Shown here: positions 16,905 through 25,260 of the stretch, piece by piece
Layout of the letters: each line of letters starts with the position of its first letter
Numbering within the stretch: the stretch's first letter is position 1
Notes under the pieces: model-generated
What the model saw: only the letters and a program-made list of their open reading frames with translations
Told to the model about the DNA's origin: nothing
The model's database searches: none
Made by a program: the position numbers and the translations under genes
From: Herbidospora galbida
GTDB taxonomy: Bacteria; Actinomycetota; Actinomycetes; Streptosporangiales; Streptosporangiaceae
Direction: 5' to 3'
Assembly (NCBI RefSeq): GCF_005233835.1
Contig: NZ_SZQA01000046.1
Span: forward strand, 1 to 50,059
DNA length: 50,059 nucleotides

Positions 16905-18467
16905 ATGACTTCCACCACCCCCACCCCGGCCGCGAAGAAGTGGGGCACGCTGGTCATCTCGTGCCTCGCGATGCTGCTGCTCGCTCTTGACGTGACCGTC
17001 CTTCACCTGGCCACTCCCAAGCTGGTCGAGGACATGACCCCGACCGCGACCCAGTTGCTCTGGATTCTGGACATCTATGGCTTCGCCCTGGCCGGTCTGC
17101 TGATCACGTTCGGCAACATCGGCGACCGGATCGGCCGCAAGAAGCTCCTGCTGATCGGCACCGTCGCTTTCGGCGCCGCGTCGGCCCTGACCGCCTACGC
17201 CCCCACGCCCGAGCTGCTGATCGCGGCCCGCGCGCTGCTGGGCGTGGCGGGCGCGACCATCATGCCGTCCACCTTGTCGATCATCCGGAACGTCTTCACC
17301 GACCCGAAGGAGCGCACCTCCGCCGTCGGCATCTGGAGCAGCGTCTCGGCCCTCGGGTTCGCCATCGGCCCGGTGGTCGGCGGCGCCCTGCTCGACCACT
17401 TCTGGTGGGGTTCGGCCTTCCTGATCAACGTCCCGATCACGATCATCCTGGTCATCGGCGGCGTGCTCGTCCTGCCGGAATCCCGTAACCCCAACCCCGG
17501 CCGCCTCGACGTCATCAGCGTCCCCCTGTCGATCATCGGCGTCATCTCCTTCGTGTACGCCTTCAAGATCGCCGCCCACGACGGCATCGCCGAACCGGCG
17601 GTCTGGATCTCCGCCGCGCTCGGCCTGGTCGCCTTCGTCGTGTTCGTCCGCCGTCAGACCAAGCTCGCCGAACCGCTGATCGACGTGCGCCTGTTCCGGC
17701 TCCGCGCCTTCTCCGGGGCCGTCGGCGCCAACGTGGCCGTCATCTTCGGCACGCTGTCGATCTCGGTGGCGTTCGCCCAGTACTTCCAGCTCGTCCGGGG
17801 CTGGTCGCCGCTGGTCTCGGGCCTGGCGGGGCTGCCGGGCGGCGTCGGCGCCGCGATCGCCGGCGGCCTGGCCGGTACGCTGATCATGGCCATGGGCCGG
17901 GCCAGGACGGTCACGCTGGGCCTGTTCCTGACCTCGGTCGGCTTCTTCTTCTACGCCTTGGTCGACGTCGACACCAGCTACGCCTTCATGCTCCTTCCGA
18001 TGATCATCGCCGGCATGGGCATGGGCTTCACCTTCGCCGTCACCAACGACACGATCATCGCCTCGGTCCCCCGGGAGCGCGCCGGAGCGGCCTCGGCCAT
18101 CTCGGAGACGGCCACCGAGGTCGGCGGCGCACTCGGCATCGCCGTCCTGGGCAGCGTCCTGGGCGGCCTCTACACCGGCAACCTGGTCGTCCCGTCAGGG
18201 ATCCCCGCCGAGGCGGCCACCGTGGCGGGCGAGTCCCTGGGCGGCGCCGTCCACGTGGCGTCCCAGCTTCCCGGCGCGCTGGGAACCCAGCTCCTGGAAG
18301 CGGCCCAGCGCACCTTCGTCGACTCGATGCACACGACCCTCGTCGTGGGCGCCGTCTCCATGATCGTCCTCGCCGCCGCCTGCCTCTGGGCCCTCCGCGG
18401 CACCCCGAAGGAGATCCCCGAGGTCATCCTTGACGACACCGGCCGGGTCGAAGAACCCGCCCGCTGA
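16905..18467 (+). CDS. MFS drug efflux transporter, DHA2 (14-helix) type
   Basis: 520-residue membrane antiporter paralogous to the one at 11325-12827: LDVTVLHLATPKLVEDM, GDRIGRKKLLLIGTVAFG (motif A) and LLGVAGATIMPSTLSIIRNVF line up closely. Fourteen hydrophobic segments are visible and the C-terminal tail is acidic. The substrate is unknown. It follows the AfsR-like gene by about 130 bp, a gap filled by 11-bp-period repeats, so it is the best candidate target of that regulator. No clear Shine-Dalgarno precedes the ATG. A perfect 11-bp hairpin follows the stop. Confidence 0.9.
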   Translation: MTSTTPTPAAKKWGTLVISCLAMLLLALDVTVLHLATPKLVEDMTPTATQLLWILDIYGFALAGLLITFGNIGDRIGRKKLLLIGTVAFGAASALTAYAPTPELLIAARALLGVAGATIMPSTLSIIRNVFTDPKERTSAVGIWSSVSALGFAIGPVVGGALLDHFWWGSAFLINVPITIILVIGGVLVLPESRNPNPGRLDVISVPLSIIGVISFVYAFKIAAHDGIAEPAVWISAALGLVAFVVFVRRQTKLAEPLIDVRLFRLRAFSGAVGANVAVIFGTLSISVAFAQYFQLVRGWSPLVSGLAGLPGGVGAAIAGGLAGTLIMAMGRARTVTLGLFLTSVGFFFYALVDVDTSYAFMLLPMIIAGMGMGFTFAVTNDTIIASVPRERAGAASAISETATEVGGALGIAVLGSVLGGLYTGNLVVPSGIPAEAATVAGESLGGAVHVASQLPGALGTQLLEAAQRTFVDSMHTTLVVGAVSMIVLAAACLWALRGTPKEIPEVILDDTGRVEEPAR

Positions 18468-18474
18468 CCAACCG

Positions 18475-18508
18475 GGAAACGGCCCTCCCACGCGGACGGG
18501 CCGTTTCC
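18475..18508 (+). terminator. hairpin terminator after the MFS gene
   Basis: GGAAACGGCCC pairs perfectly with GGGCCGTTTCC around a 12-nt loop, 8 bp after the stop codon. Confidence 0.8.
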
Positions 18509-18657
18509 GCCGTCCACCGGGTGGCGGTCGTTACGGCGGGATGGGTCGCGGCCGGTTGGCGCCGGATACGGCGAGGGCCGGTGGCGGCGGGCGGGGCCGG
18601 CCAGGCGGAGCCGTAACGGAGAAAAGGTCGGGCGCCGCCGATGTCCGGCAGAAAGCG

Positions 18658-18689
18658 CAGTGGCCCCTCCTGTCGAGGAAGGGCCACTG
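18658..18689 (-). terminator. hairpin terminator of the RNase J gene
   Basis: CAGTGGCCC and GGGCCACTG form a 9-bp stem with an additional CCT/AGG pairing inside the loop. It lies 10 bp beyond the RNase J stop. Confidence 0.78.
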
Positions 18690-18699
18690 AGAGGAACGG

Positions 18700-20385
18700 T
18701 CAGGCTTCGACGACCACCGGGATGATCATCGGCCGACGACGGTAGGTGTCGCTGACCCAGCGGCCGACCGTGCGGCGGACGACGCGGCGGATCTGCATGA
18801 CGTCGGCCACCCCCGCGGCGGCCGTCTCCTGGAGCGCCTTCTCGATCTGGGGGATCACCGCGTCGAGCGAGTCGGGGTCGATGCCCGATCCGCGCGCCGT
18901 GATCTCGGGGCCGCCGGTGAGGCGGCCGGTGGTCGAGTCGACGACCACCACGATCGAGATGAAGCCCTCGTCGCCCAGGATGCGCCGGTCTTTCAGCGCC
19001 ACCTCGGTGATGTCGCCGACCGAGGTGCCGTCGACGAAGACGTAACCGGCCGGCACCGCGCCGACCACCTTCGCCTGCCCGTCGACCAGGTCGACCACGA
19101 CCCCGTCTTCGGCGATGACGACGTTCTCGTCGGGCACTCCGGTGAGCCGCGCGAGCCGCGCGTGCGCCCGCAGGTGCCGCCACTCGCCGTGGACCGGCAT
19201 GAAGTTCGACGGCTTGGTGGCGTTGAGGACGTAGAGCAGCTCGCCCGCGGCGGCGTGACCCGACACGTGGACCAGCGCGTTGCCCTTGTGGACGACCTTC
19301 GCCCCCCACCGGGTCAGCCCGTTGATGACCTTGTTGACCGCCGTCTCGTTGCCCGGGACCAGCGACGAGGCCAGCAGCACCGTGTCGCCCTCGGCGATGC
19401 GGATCGGGTGGTCGCGGTTGGCCATGCGCGACAGCGCCGCCATCGGCTCACCCTGCGAACCGGTGCAGATGAGCACGACGTCTTCCGGCGGCCACTCTTC
19501 GATCTCGCGCGAGTCGACCAGGATCCCGGCCGGCACCTTGAGATAGCCGAGTTCGCGCGCGACGCCCATGTTGCGGACCATCGACCGACCGATGAGGGCG
19601 ATCTTGCGGCCGTGCTTCTGGGCCGAGTCGACGACCTGCTGCACGCGGTGGATGTGGGAGGCGAAGCACGCCACGATGATGCGCTTGTCGGCCACCCGGA
19701 TCACGTCGTCGATCACCGGCGCGATGTCGCGCTCGCTGGTGACGAACCCGGGCACCTCGGCGTTGGTCGAGTCGGACATCAGCAGGTCGACGCCCTCGGC
19801 GCCGAGCCGGGCGAACCCGCCCAGGTCGGTCAGCCGGCCGTCCATCGGCAGCTGGTCCATCTTGAAGTCGCCGGTGTGCAGGACGATCCCGGCGGGGGTC
19901 CGCACGGCGACCGCGAGCGCGTCGGGGATCGAGTGGTTGACCGCGAAGAACTCGAGCTCGAACGGCCCGAACCGGCGCCGCTCCCCCTCGACCACTTCCT
20001 CGGTGACCGGCTGGATGCGGTGCTCGGTCAGCTTGGCCTCGATCAGCCCGAGCGTCAGCCTGGCCCCGACGAGCGGGATGTCACGCCGCTCGCGCAGCAG
20101 GTAGGGCACCGCGCCGATGTGGTCTTCGTGGGCGTGCGTGAGCACGACGGCCTCGATCTTGTCGAGCCGGTCGCGGATGTATTCGAAGTCGGGCAGGATC
20201 AGGTCGACCCCGGGCTGGTCGACCTCGGGGAACAGGACCCCGCAGTCGACCACGAGCAACCGGCCTTCGTATTCGAAGACCGCCATGTTGCGGCCGATCT
20301 CCCCGAGCCCGCCCAGGGCGACGATCCGCAGGCCTCCTTCGGGTAGCGGCGGAGGCGGGCCGAGTTCCGGATGGGGATGACTCAT
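18700..20385 (-). CDS. rnj: ribonuclease J
   Basis: 561-residue metallo-beta-lactamase/beta-CASP ribonuclease with 5'-3' exo- and endonuclease activity in mRNA turnover and rRNA maturation. The zinc motif LTHAHEDHIG lies near residue 84, followed by VNHSIPDA, HTGDFK, SDSTN and the beta-CASP segment ACFASHIHRVQQ; the late histidine motif is HVSGHAAAGEL. The length is normal for the family. It follows dapA by 38 bp on the same strand, the standard actinobacterial order. The ATG at 20385 is preceded by GGGGTG, which sits in the arm of a near-perfect 20-bp palindrome (20391-20410), so translation may be controlled by that hairpin. Confidence 0.95.
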   Translation of the reverse strand: MSHPHPELGPPPPLPEGGLRIVALGGLGEIGRNMAVFEYEGRLLVVDCGVLFPEVDQPGVDLILPDFEYIRDRLDKIEAVVLTHAHEDHIGAVPYLLRERRDIPLVGARLTLGLIEAKLTEHRIQPVTEEVVEGERRRFGPFELEFFAVNHSIPDALAVAVRTPAGIVLHTGDFKMDQLPMDGRLTDLGGFARLGAEGVDLLMSDSTNAEVPGFVTSERDIAPVIDDVIRVADKRIIVACFASHIHRVQQVVDSAQKHGRKIALIGRSMVRNMGVARELGYLKVPAGILVDSREIEEWPPEDVVLICTGSQGEPMAALSRMANRDHPIRIAEGDTVLLASSLVPGNETAVNKVINGLTRWGAKVVHKGNALVHVSGHAAAGELLYVLNATKPSNFMPVHGEWRHLRAHARLARLTGVPDENVVIAEDGVVVDLVDGQAKVVGAVPAGYVFVDGTSVGDITEVALKDRRILGDEGFISIVVVVDSTTGRLTGGPEITARGSGIDPDSLDAVIPQIEKALQETAAAGVADVMQIRRVVRRTVGRWVSDTYRRRPMIIPVVVEA

Positions 20386-20390
20386 GCGCG

Positions 20391-20410
20391 CACCCCGTGA
20401 TCATGGGGTG
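20391..20410 (-). promoter_or_regulatory. palindrome covering the RNase J ribosome binding site
   Basis: CACCCC and GGGGTG flank TGATCA, making a 20-bp palindrome with a single off-centre G/T pair. On the minus-strand RNA the second arm, GGGGTG, is the ribosome binding site 5 nt before the rnj ATG, so folding would hide it. Confidence 0.5.
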
Positions 20411-20423
20411 TAGCCAGCAGCAC

Positions 20424-21341
20424 TCAATCTCCTATGACCTTCAGGCCGCCCGCGACGAGGTCGGCGCGGAGCAGCGCGATCTGTTCAGGTGTTGCCTCGA
20501 CCAGCGGCAGCCGGCTCGGACCGGCTTCCTGGCCGACAAGTCTCAGTGCGGCCTTCGCCATGATCGCCCCACCGGCCTGGTTCATGATCCCCGAAATGAC
20601 GGGGGTCAGGCGCAGGTGGATCTCGCGGGCTCCCGCGACGTCACCCTGGCGATACCGCTTGATCATCTCTGCGAGGTCGACCCCCGCGACGTGACCGATC
20701 ACGCTCACGAACCCGGCCGCGCCCACCGACAGCCACGGAAGGTTGACCGCGTCGTCGCCCGAGTAGAAGACGAGGTCGGTCGCGAGCATGACCTCGGACG
20801 TGGTGTGGAAGTCGCCCTTGGCGTCCTTCACCGCGACGATCCGCGGATGCTGCGCCAGCCGGATCAGCGTCTCACGCGCGATGGGGATGTTGGACCGCCC
20901 GGGGATGTCGTAGAGCATCACCGGCAGCTCGGTCGCGTCGGCGATCGCGACGAAGTGGCGGTAAACGCCCTCCTGCGGGGGACGGCTGTAATAAGGCGTG
21001 ACCGCCAGCAGACCATGGGCACCGGCCCGCTCGGCCGCCTTCGCCGCCTTCACGCTGTGGGCGGTGTCGTAGGTGCCGACACCAGTGATCACGAAGGCCC
21101 GGTCTCCGACGGCCTCGACCACGGCGCGGACGAGGAGCTCTTTCTCCTCGTCGGTGGTCGTCGGGCTCTCGCCCGTGGTGCCACTCACGACCAGGCCGTC
21201 ATTGCGCTGCTCGTCGACGAGGAAGCCGGCCAGTCGCTGCGCCGCGTCGTAGTCGACGGCTCCGTCGACGGTGAAAGGGGTCACCATCGCGGTCAGCATG
21301 CGGCCGAAGGGGGCGTCAGAGGTTCCAGTTGGCGATGCCAT
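20424..21341 (-). CDS. dapA: 4-hydroxy-tetrahydrodipicolinate synthase
   Basis: 305-residue DapA, which condenses pyruvate with aspartate semialdehyde in lysine and diaminopimelate synthesis. Seen are MVTPF, the GTTGESPT loop, VTPYYSRPPQEG, the YDIPGRSN motif and the Schiff-base lysine in VAVKDAKGD. The ATG at 21341 fits the usual N-terminus. It is upstream of rnj in the same direction. dapB, normally a close neighbour, is 18 kb away in the same orientation (39205-39945), with accessory DNA between. Confidence 0.95.
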   Translation of the reverse strand: MASPTGTSDAPFGRMLTAMVTPFTVDGAVDYDAAQRLAGFLVDEQRNDGLVVSGTTGESPTTTDEEKELLVRAVVEAVGDRAFVITGVGTYDTAHSVKAAKAAERAGAHGLLAVTPYYSRPPQEGVYRHFVAIADATELPVMLYDIPGRSNIPIARETLIRLAQHPRIVAVKDAKGDFHTTSEVMLATDLVFYSGDDAVNLPWLSVGAAGFVSVIGHVAGVDLAEMIKRYRQGDVAGAREIHLRLTPVISGIMNQAGGAIMAKAALRLVGQEAGPSRLPLVEATPEQIALLRADLVAGGLKVIGD

Positions 21342-21424
21342 AGACCGAACGGTACCCGGATCCGCCCAAACGGTGGACCCCGCCACCCCGCCTGTGGATA
21401 ACGGCGGGGGCATCCGGGCACGAA

Positions 21425-21470
21425 AGAGGCCGCCGATATGTGCTCGGGGGTACACACATCAGCGGCCTCT
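21425..21470 (-). terminator. strong hairpin upstream of dapA, probable minus-strand terminator
   Basis: AGAGGCCGC pairs with GCGGCCTCT, followed inward by GAT/ATC and TGTG/CACA with two single mismatches and a 10-nt loop. On the minus strand it is followed by TTTCG. No minus-strand gene now ends here, so it may be the terminator of a lost gene or a leader hairpin of dapA. Confidence 0.55.
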
Positions 21471-21530
21471 ATCCCTCAATCGACGCGTCTTACGGCCGCG
21501 TTACAGACTCTTGGAACTTATTTTCCCGCG

Positions 21531-21560
21531 TTGACATGCAGCCGTTTGGCTGCCTATCGT
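21531..21560 (+). promoter_or_regulatory. promoter with an embedded operator for the ArsR-SRPBCC gene
   Basis: TTGACA (21531-21536) and TATCGT (21555-21560) are 18 bp apart. The spacer carries a perfect inverted repeat GCAGCC-gttt-GGCTGC (21538-21553). The GTG start lies 9 bp beyond the -10, so the transcript should be leaderless and self-repressed. Confidence 0.62.
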
Positions 21561-21568
21561 GCGATGGC

Positions 21569-22366
21569 GTGGACGACGAGGTTTTCCGGGCACTGGCCGA
21601 CCCCAGCCGCCGCCAGTTGCTCGACCGGCTGAACGCCGCCAACGGCCAGACCCTGCGTCAGTTGTGTGACGGCCTGACGATGGCCCGCCAGTCGGTGAGC
21701 AAGCATCTGGCCGTCCTGGAGTCGGCCGGCCTGATCACCACGACCCGGCGCGGCCGGGAAAAACTCCACTACCTGAACGCCGAACCGATCAACGCCATCG
21801 CCGACCGCTGGCTCGGCCGATACACGCGGGCCCGGGCGAGCGCCCTGGCCGACCTCAAGACCGCATTGGAGCAACGGCCCATGAGCCCGACCGAGTTCGC
21901 CTACACGACGTACATCAAGACGACCCCCGAACGCCTCTGGGAGGCCCTGACCACCCCGGAGTTCACCCGCCGCTACTGGGGCGTGTCGCTGGAGTCGACC
22001 TGGGAGGTGGGGGCGCCGGTCACGTGGGCGATGGGCGAGGTGCGCATGGACGACCCCACCCACCAGGTGGTGCTGGAGTCGAAGCCCCACGAGCGGCTCT
22101 CCTACACCTGGCACACGCTGACCGACGAGTTCGCGGCGGCCGTCGAGCTGACGGGGGAGAAACTGACGGCGTGGCGGGCCGAGCCGAGGTCGAAGGTGAC
22201 GTTCAGCCTGGAGCCGGTGGGCGACCTGGTGAAGCTGACGGTGATCCACGACGACTTCATGGAGGGCTCGGCGATCCTCCCGGAGATCAGCCAGGGGTGG
22301 CCGGCGATCCTGTCGAACCTGAAGACGTACCTGGAGACGGGCGAGACCCTACCGGCCCTGAGCTAG
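21569..22366 (+). CDS. ArsR-family HTH fused to an SRPBCC (AHSA1-like) domain
   Basis: 265-residue regulator. Residues 1 to about 95 are an ArsR winged helix (VFRALADPSRRQLLDRLN, MARQSVSKHLAVLESAGLI, GREKLHYLN). Residues from about 110 form an SRPBCC/AHSA1-like ligand-binding fold (YIKTTPERLWEALTTPEFTRRYWG). The architecture suggests a repressor whose helix-grip domain senses a hydrophobic ligand; the ligand is unknown. I chose the GTG at 21569 because a TTGACA/TATCGT promoter ends only 8 bp upstream and the family usually starts with M-D-E-V-F. An upstream ATG at 21536 falls inside the promoter. The stop shares CTAG with the convergent ATPase gene. Confidence 0.86.
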   Translation: MDDEVFRALADPSRRQLLDRLNAANGQTLRQLCDGLTMARQSVSKHLAVLESAGLITTTRRGREKLHYLNAEPINAIADRWLGRYTRARASALADLKTALEQRPMSPTEFAYTTYIKTTPERLWEALTTPEFTRRYWGVSLESTWEVGAPVTWAMGEVRMDDPTHQVVLESKPHERLSYTWHTLTDEFAAAVELTGEKLTAWRAEPRSKVTFSLEPVGDLVKLTVIHDDFMEGSAILPEISQGWPAILSNLKTYLETGETLPALS

Positions 22367-22878
22367 GGGCCGGCTGCCGCTCGCGCGACGGGATCCGGCG
22401 CACGGGGTCGTCGCCCACACCCCACCTCAGCAGGTCGCCAGGGAGAGCGGCCCGACGACGGCGCTGACGGGGGCGCACCAGCCGGGCCCGATCTCCGGGA
22501 GTGGACGGAGCCGGCCCAGGAGGTGACGTACACATCTCCCAAACCCTCGTGTCCCCACGCGGTGGCCATCTCGCGGACGATCCCGAGGCCGCGACCGTGC
22601 TCGTCGGCGGGCGGCGGGCGTTTCTCGCGGGGCGCGGTCGCCTCGCCGCCAGGGTCGGTCACTTCTATACGAATGGAGCGTTCCAGCTTAATAACGCATA
22701 TGCGGACATTACCGCCCTTAGGGATTCTGCTATGGCGAATGGCATTCGAGAAGAACTCGGAAACGACGACCTCGGCATCATGGGCAAGTGGGCGCCCATC
22801 GAGGTAGCGGCGGACGAATAGCCTGGCCACGGCGGCCATCGAGGCTCGTCCAGGCAGGGACAAAGCATGACGATCCAC
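22363..22878 (-). CDS. anti-sigma-factor-like histidine kinase ATPase domain protein
   Basis: 171-residue HATPase_c_2 protein related to RsbW/SpoIIAB-type serine kinases. The N box is VVVSEFFSNAIRHS, the G1 box is VTDPGG and the G2 box is GRGLGIVREMA. Such small actinobacterial ATPases regulate sigma factors or partner regulators. The GTG at 22878 is favoured by GGAGG 8 nt upstream. The last 45 or so residues after VYVTSWAG are low-complexity and unlike the family, so the original C-terminus may have been lost or shifted. It is divergent from the GntR/UTRA gene at 22998, with which it shares the promoter region. Confidence 0.75.
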   Translation of the reverse strand: MDRHALSLPGRASMAAVARLFVRRYLDGRPLAHDAEVVVSEFFSNAIRHSRIPKGGNVRICVIKLERSIRIEVTDPGGEATAPREKRPPPADEHGRGLGIVREMATAWGHEGLGDVYVTSWAGSVHSRRSGPAGAPPSAPSSGRSPWRPAEVGCGRRPRAPDPVARAAAGP

Positions 22879-22997
22879 GACAGGATCCTCCACAGGTCAA
22901 GAGTAAAGTTGGAATCACAACTGTTGGCCATTACTCTGGGTTGTGCATCGGATACGGGAGGATCGGAATTAACGCTTTACAGTCCAAGGATGGATAA

Positions 22998-23720
22998 GTG
23001 GCCAACTCCGATCCGGTTTACCTGCGTGTTGTCGAAGACCTCCGCCGTCAGATAACGGAGGGCCTGTTGCAACCCGGAGCGCCGATTCCCTCACGGCACC
23101 AGATCACCCGGAAGTACGGCGTCGGCGAAACCGCCGCTCGCCACGCGCTTCGAGTGCTGGCCCAAGAAGGGTTGATCATCGGCCGCGTCGGGTCGGGCCA
23201 TCGGGTCCGTCAACGGCCGGACCTGCTCCCGCTCCACCGTGCCCAGGCCCACTTCTCGACCGACATGCACGCCGTCGGGCGCCGCCCGACGTGTGACGTC
23301 AAGACCGATTCCGCCGAGGCCAGGCCCGACATCGCCGTACGCCTGCGCATCGCCGCCCAATCCCCCGTCACGAGAACGCGCATCGTCTATCGCAGCGACG
23401 GCAAACCCGTGCAGCTCGCGGTGTCGTACGAACCCATCGTCTACAACGACGGCACCGACGACATCACCCAGGTCGCCCACCGCCTCGGCGGCAACGGCCT
23501 GAAGCTGACCGAGGTGACCGAACACGTGTACGCGCGGGTCCCCCAGCCCGTGGAAAGCGACGTCCTGGACCTCCCGGCCGGCGTTCACGTACTCCACGTG
23601 GAACGCACCCACTGGGCGGGCGACAAACCCGTGGAGACCAGCGACGTGATCATCCCGTGCGACCAGTTCCGACTCGTCTACAGCCTCCCTGCTCCTTACG
23701 GAGACCAGACGGGCCGGTGA
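22998..23720 (+). CDS. GntR-family regulator with UTRA domain
   Basis: 240-residue HutC-subfamily repressor. Residues 5-70 form the GntR winged helix (YLRVVEDLRRQITEGLLQPGAPIPS, ARHALRVLAQEGLI). The rest is a UTRA effector domain (RTRIVYRSDGKPVQLAVSYEP, DVLDLPAGVHVLHVERTHW). The ligand is unknown. The GTG at 22998 has an AAGGATGG site upstream. It is divergent from the anti-sigma-like ATPase, so it may control that gene and itself. Two hairpins follow the stop before the insertion sequence. Confidence 0.87.
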   Translation: MANSDPVYLRVVEDLRRQITEGLLQPGAPIPSRHQITRKYGVGETAARHALRVLAQEGLIIGRVGSGHRVRQRPDLLPLHRAQAHFSTDMHAVGRRPTCDVKTDSAEARPDIAVRLRIAAQSPVTRTRIVYRSDGKPVQLAVSYEPIVYNDGTDDITQVAHRLGGNGLKLTEVTEHVYARVPQPVESDVLDLPAGVHVLHVERTHWAGDKPVETSDVIIPCDQFRLVYSLPAPYGDQTGR

Positions 23721-23790
23721 GGGCTTCCCTCACTTTCGGCGTATGACCGGGTCGCGGGGACCTGCTACTTGCGGGTTCCCGCGACTTGTT
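23717..23790 (+). terminator. tandem terminator after the GntR/UTRA gene
   Basis: The first hairpin is GTGAGGG-ctt-CCCTCAC (23717-23733), with the stop codon in its stem. The second is GTCGCGGGGACC with GGTTCCCGCGAC (23751-23785), followed by TTGTTTG. Confidence 0.68.
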
Positions 23791-23943
23791 TGTGTGGGGC
23801 GGTGGGGGGTTCGAGGCATGTCCTCTCCTTGGGTGACGTTCCTCGGCGGCGGCCTTCCCTGAGAGGGCAGGAGCGGAGCAGTACCAAACTGGGCTTGATC
23901 CGGTTTGACGGACATCTGAGACCAGGGGTTCGTCCCCGGAAGG

Positions 23944-24258
23944 ATGTCCATCTTGGAGAGCATGGGGAAGAAAAAGCGTCCTCGCCGCTCGTTCACGCCA
24001 GAGTTCAAGGCCGAGATCGTCGAGCCGTGCCGGCGCGGTGACCGTTCGGTCGGCCAGGTGGCCAAAGACTTCGAGCTGACCGAGACCGCGGTGCGGGCCT
24101 GGGTCCGCCAAGCCGAGGTCGACACCGGAGCGCGGGAGGGGCTGACCAGCGCTGAACGGGAGGAGCCGGCCGCGTTGCGGCGGGAGAACCGCCGGCTGCG
24201 CGAGGACGTCGACGTCCTTAAGCGGGCCACGGCTTTCTTCGTGCGGGAGACCCGGTGA
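23944..24258 (+). CDS. IS3-family transposase OrfA
   Basis: 104-residue helix-turn-helix DNA-binding subunit: KRPRRSFTPEFKAEIVE, RSVGQVAKDFELTETAVRAWVRQ and a C-terminal leucine-zipper-like LRRENRRLREDVDVLKRA. The ATG at 23944 is adjacent to GGAAGG; an in-frame ATG at 23962 with GGAG is an alternative. It overlaps OrfB by GTGA at 24255-24258, so OrfB is made by reinitiation or frameshifting. Confidence 0.88.
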   Translation: MSILESMGKKKRPRRSFTPEFKAEIVEPCRRGDRSVGQVAKDFELTETAVRAWVRQAEVDTGAREGLTSAEREEPAALRRENRRLREDVDVLKRATAFFVRETR

Positions 24259-25123
24259 GCGTTGATCCGTTCATCGAGGCGGAGAAGCGCGGCGGTCACA
24301 GCGTCAAACGGGCGTGTGAGCTGCTGGAGGTCTCCCGAGCCGCCTTCTACGCACGCCGTGATGGCCATCGCGGTCCTCGCGAAGTTCGTGATGCGGAACT
24401 GAGTGAGCGCATCGGCGGCCTGCACCGTGATTCGCGTGGCACCTACGGCGCTCCGCGTATCCACGCGGCCCTGCGACGGGAAGGTGAGTTGTGCGGCCGG
24501 CGCCGGGCCCGGCTGATGCGCGCCCTGGGATTACAGGGCAGGCACCGCAGGCGCCGGCAGATCACCACGATCCCCGCCCCCGACGCCGGTTGGCGGCCGG
24601 ACCTGATCGGCCGGGACTTCCAGGCCGACCCGGACGAATCGACGCCCGCTGGTGCGGAGACATCACCTATGTCGCCACCGATGAGGGCTGGTTGTATCTG
24701 GCCACGTTGATCGACATCGCCTCCCGCCGGGTGATCGGCTGGGCCACCGGCGACCATCTGCGCAGGCCGCTGGTCGTCGACGCCTTGCAACACGCGTGGG
24801 ATGACCGCCGTCCGCATGGGCCGGTGATCTTCCAGTCCGATCGCGGCCGTCAGTACACCAGCGCCGCCTATGGTCAGGTCGCCGACCGGCTCGGCATCCG
24901 ATTGTCGGTCGGCCGCCGTGGCCAGTGCTGGGATAACGCGGTGGCCGAGTCGTTCTTCGCCACGATCAAGGGCGACCTGCTGGACGAACATCGCTGGCCG
25001 ACCCGGGCCGCCGCGCGCAGCGCGATCTTCGAATACGTCGAGAGCTGGTACAACCTGCACCGACTGCACAGCAGCCTTGGTTACCGAAGTCCTGCCGAGT
25101 TCGAGGCCGCAACCACGGCCTGA
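24255..25123 (+). pseudogene. IS3-family transposase OrfB, frameshifted
   Basis: The first frame (24255 to about 24640) encodes the HTH_21 region (RACELLEVSRAAFYARRDG, GTYGAPRIHAALRREG). The DDE integrase core continues in a second frame: WCGDITYVATDEGWLYLATLID, FQSDRGRQYTSAAYG and GQCWDNAVAESFFATIKGDL, ending at 25123. The break is near 24635-24645, where RDFQADP should run into RIDARWCGD; loss of one base explains it. All three acidic catalytic residues are on the second side, so no complete OrfB is made without a corrective frameshift. Confidence 0.85.
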
Positions 25124-25260
25124 TCACCACAAGCGCCGTGTCCGTCAAAGTGGAGCAAGCTCACAACAACCCGCTACCGCCCTCACTCTCCCCGCCCCGA
25201 AGTCCCTTCCAGCCGCGAAGACGCACCGGCACATCGGCGATGACTCCGAAAAAGAGGTCA

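Larger units (their letters stand above)
23890..25163 (+). mobile_element. IS3-family insertion sequence, about 1.27 kb
   Basis: Two transposase frames are bounded by 25-bp imperfect inverted repeats, 23890-23914 and 25139-25163, matching at 21 of 25 positions with the inner TTTGACGGACA identical. No convincing target-site duplication is visible. The catalytic frame is broken, so the copy is probably immobile. It lies between the GntR/UTRA gene and a gene-poor stretch. Confidence 0.85.

Noticed and set aside
18529-18618. 9-bp inverted repeat CGTTACGGC / GCCGTAACG in the gap after the second MFS gene
   Set aside because: The arms are 72 bp apart in GC-rich filler between two convergent terminators; no gene or transcript is implied.
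21393-21401. DnaA box (TGTGGATAA) suggesting an origin
   Set aside because: A single box without clustering, AT-rich unwinding region or origin genes.
23880-25175. Target-site duplication flanking the IS3 element
   Set aside because: Bases next to the two inverted repeats (AAC left, CAA right) do not match for 3 or 4 bp.
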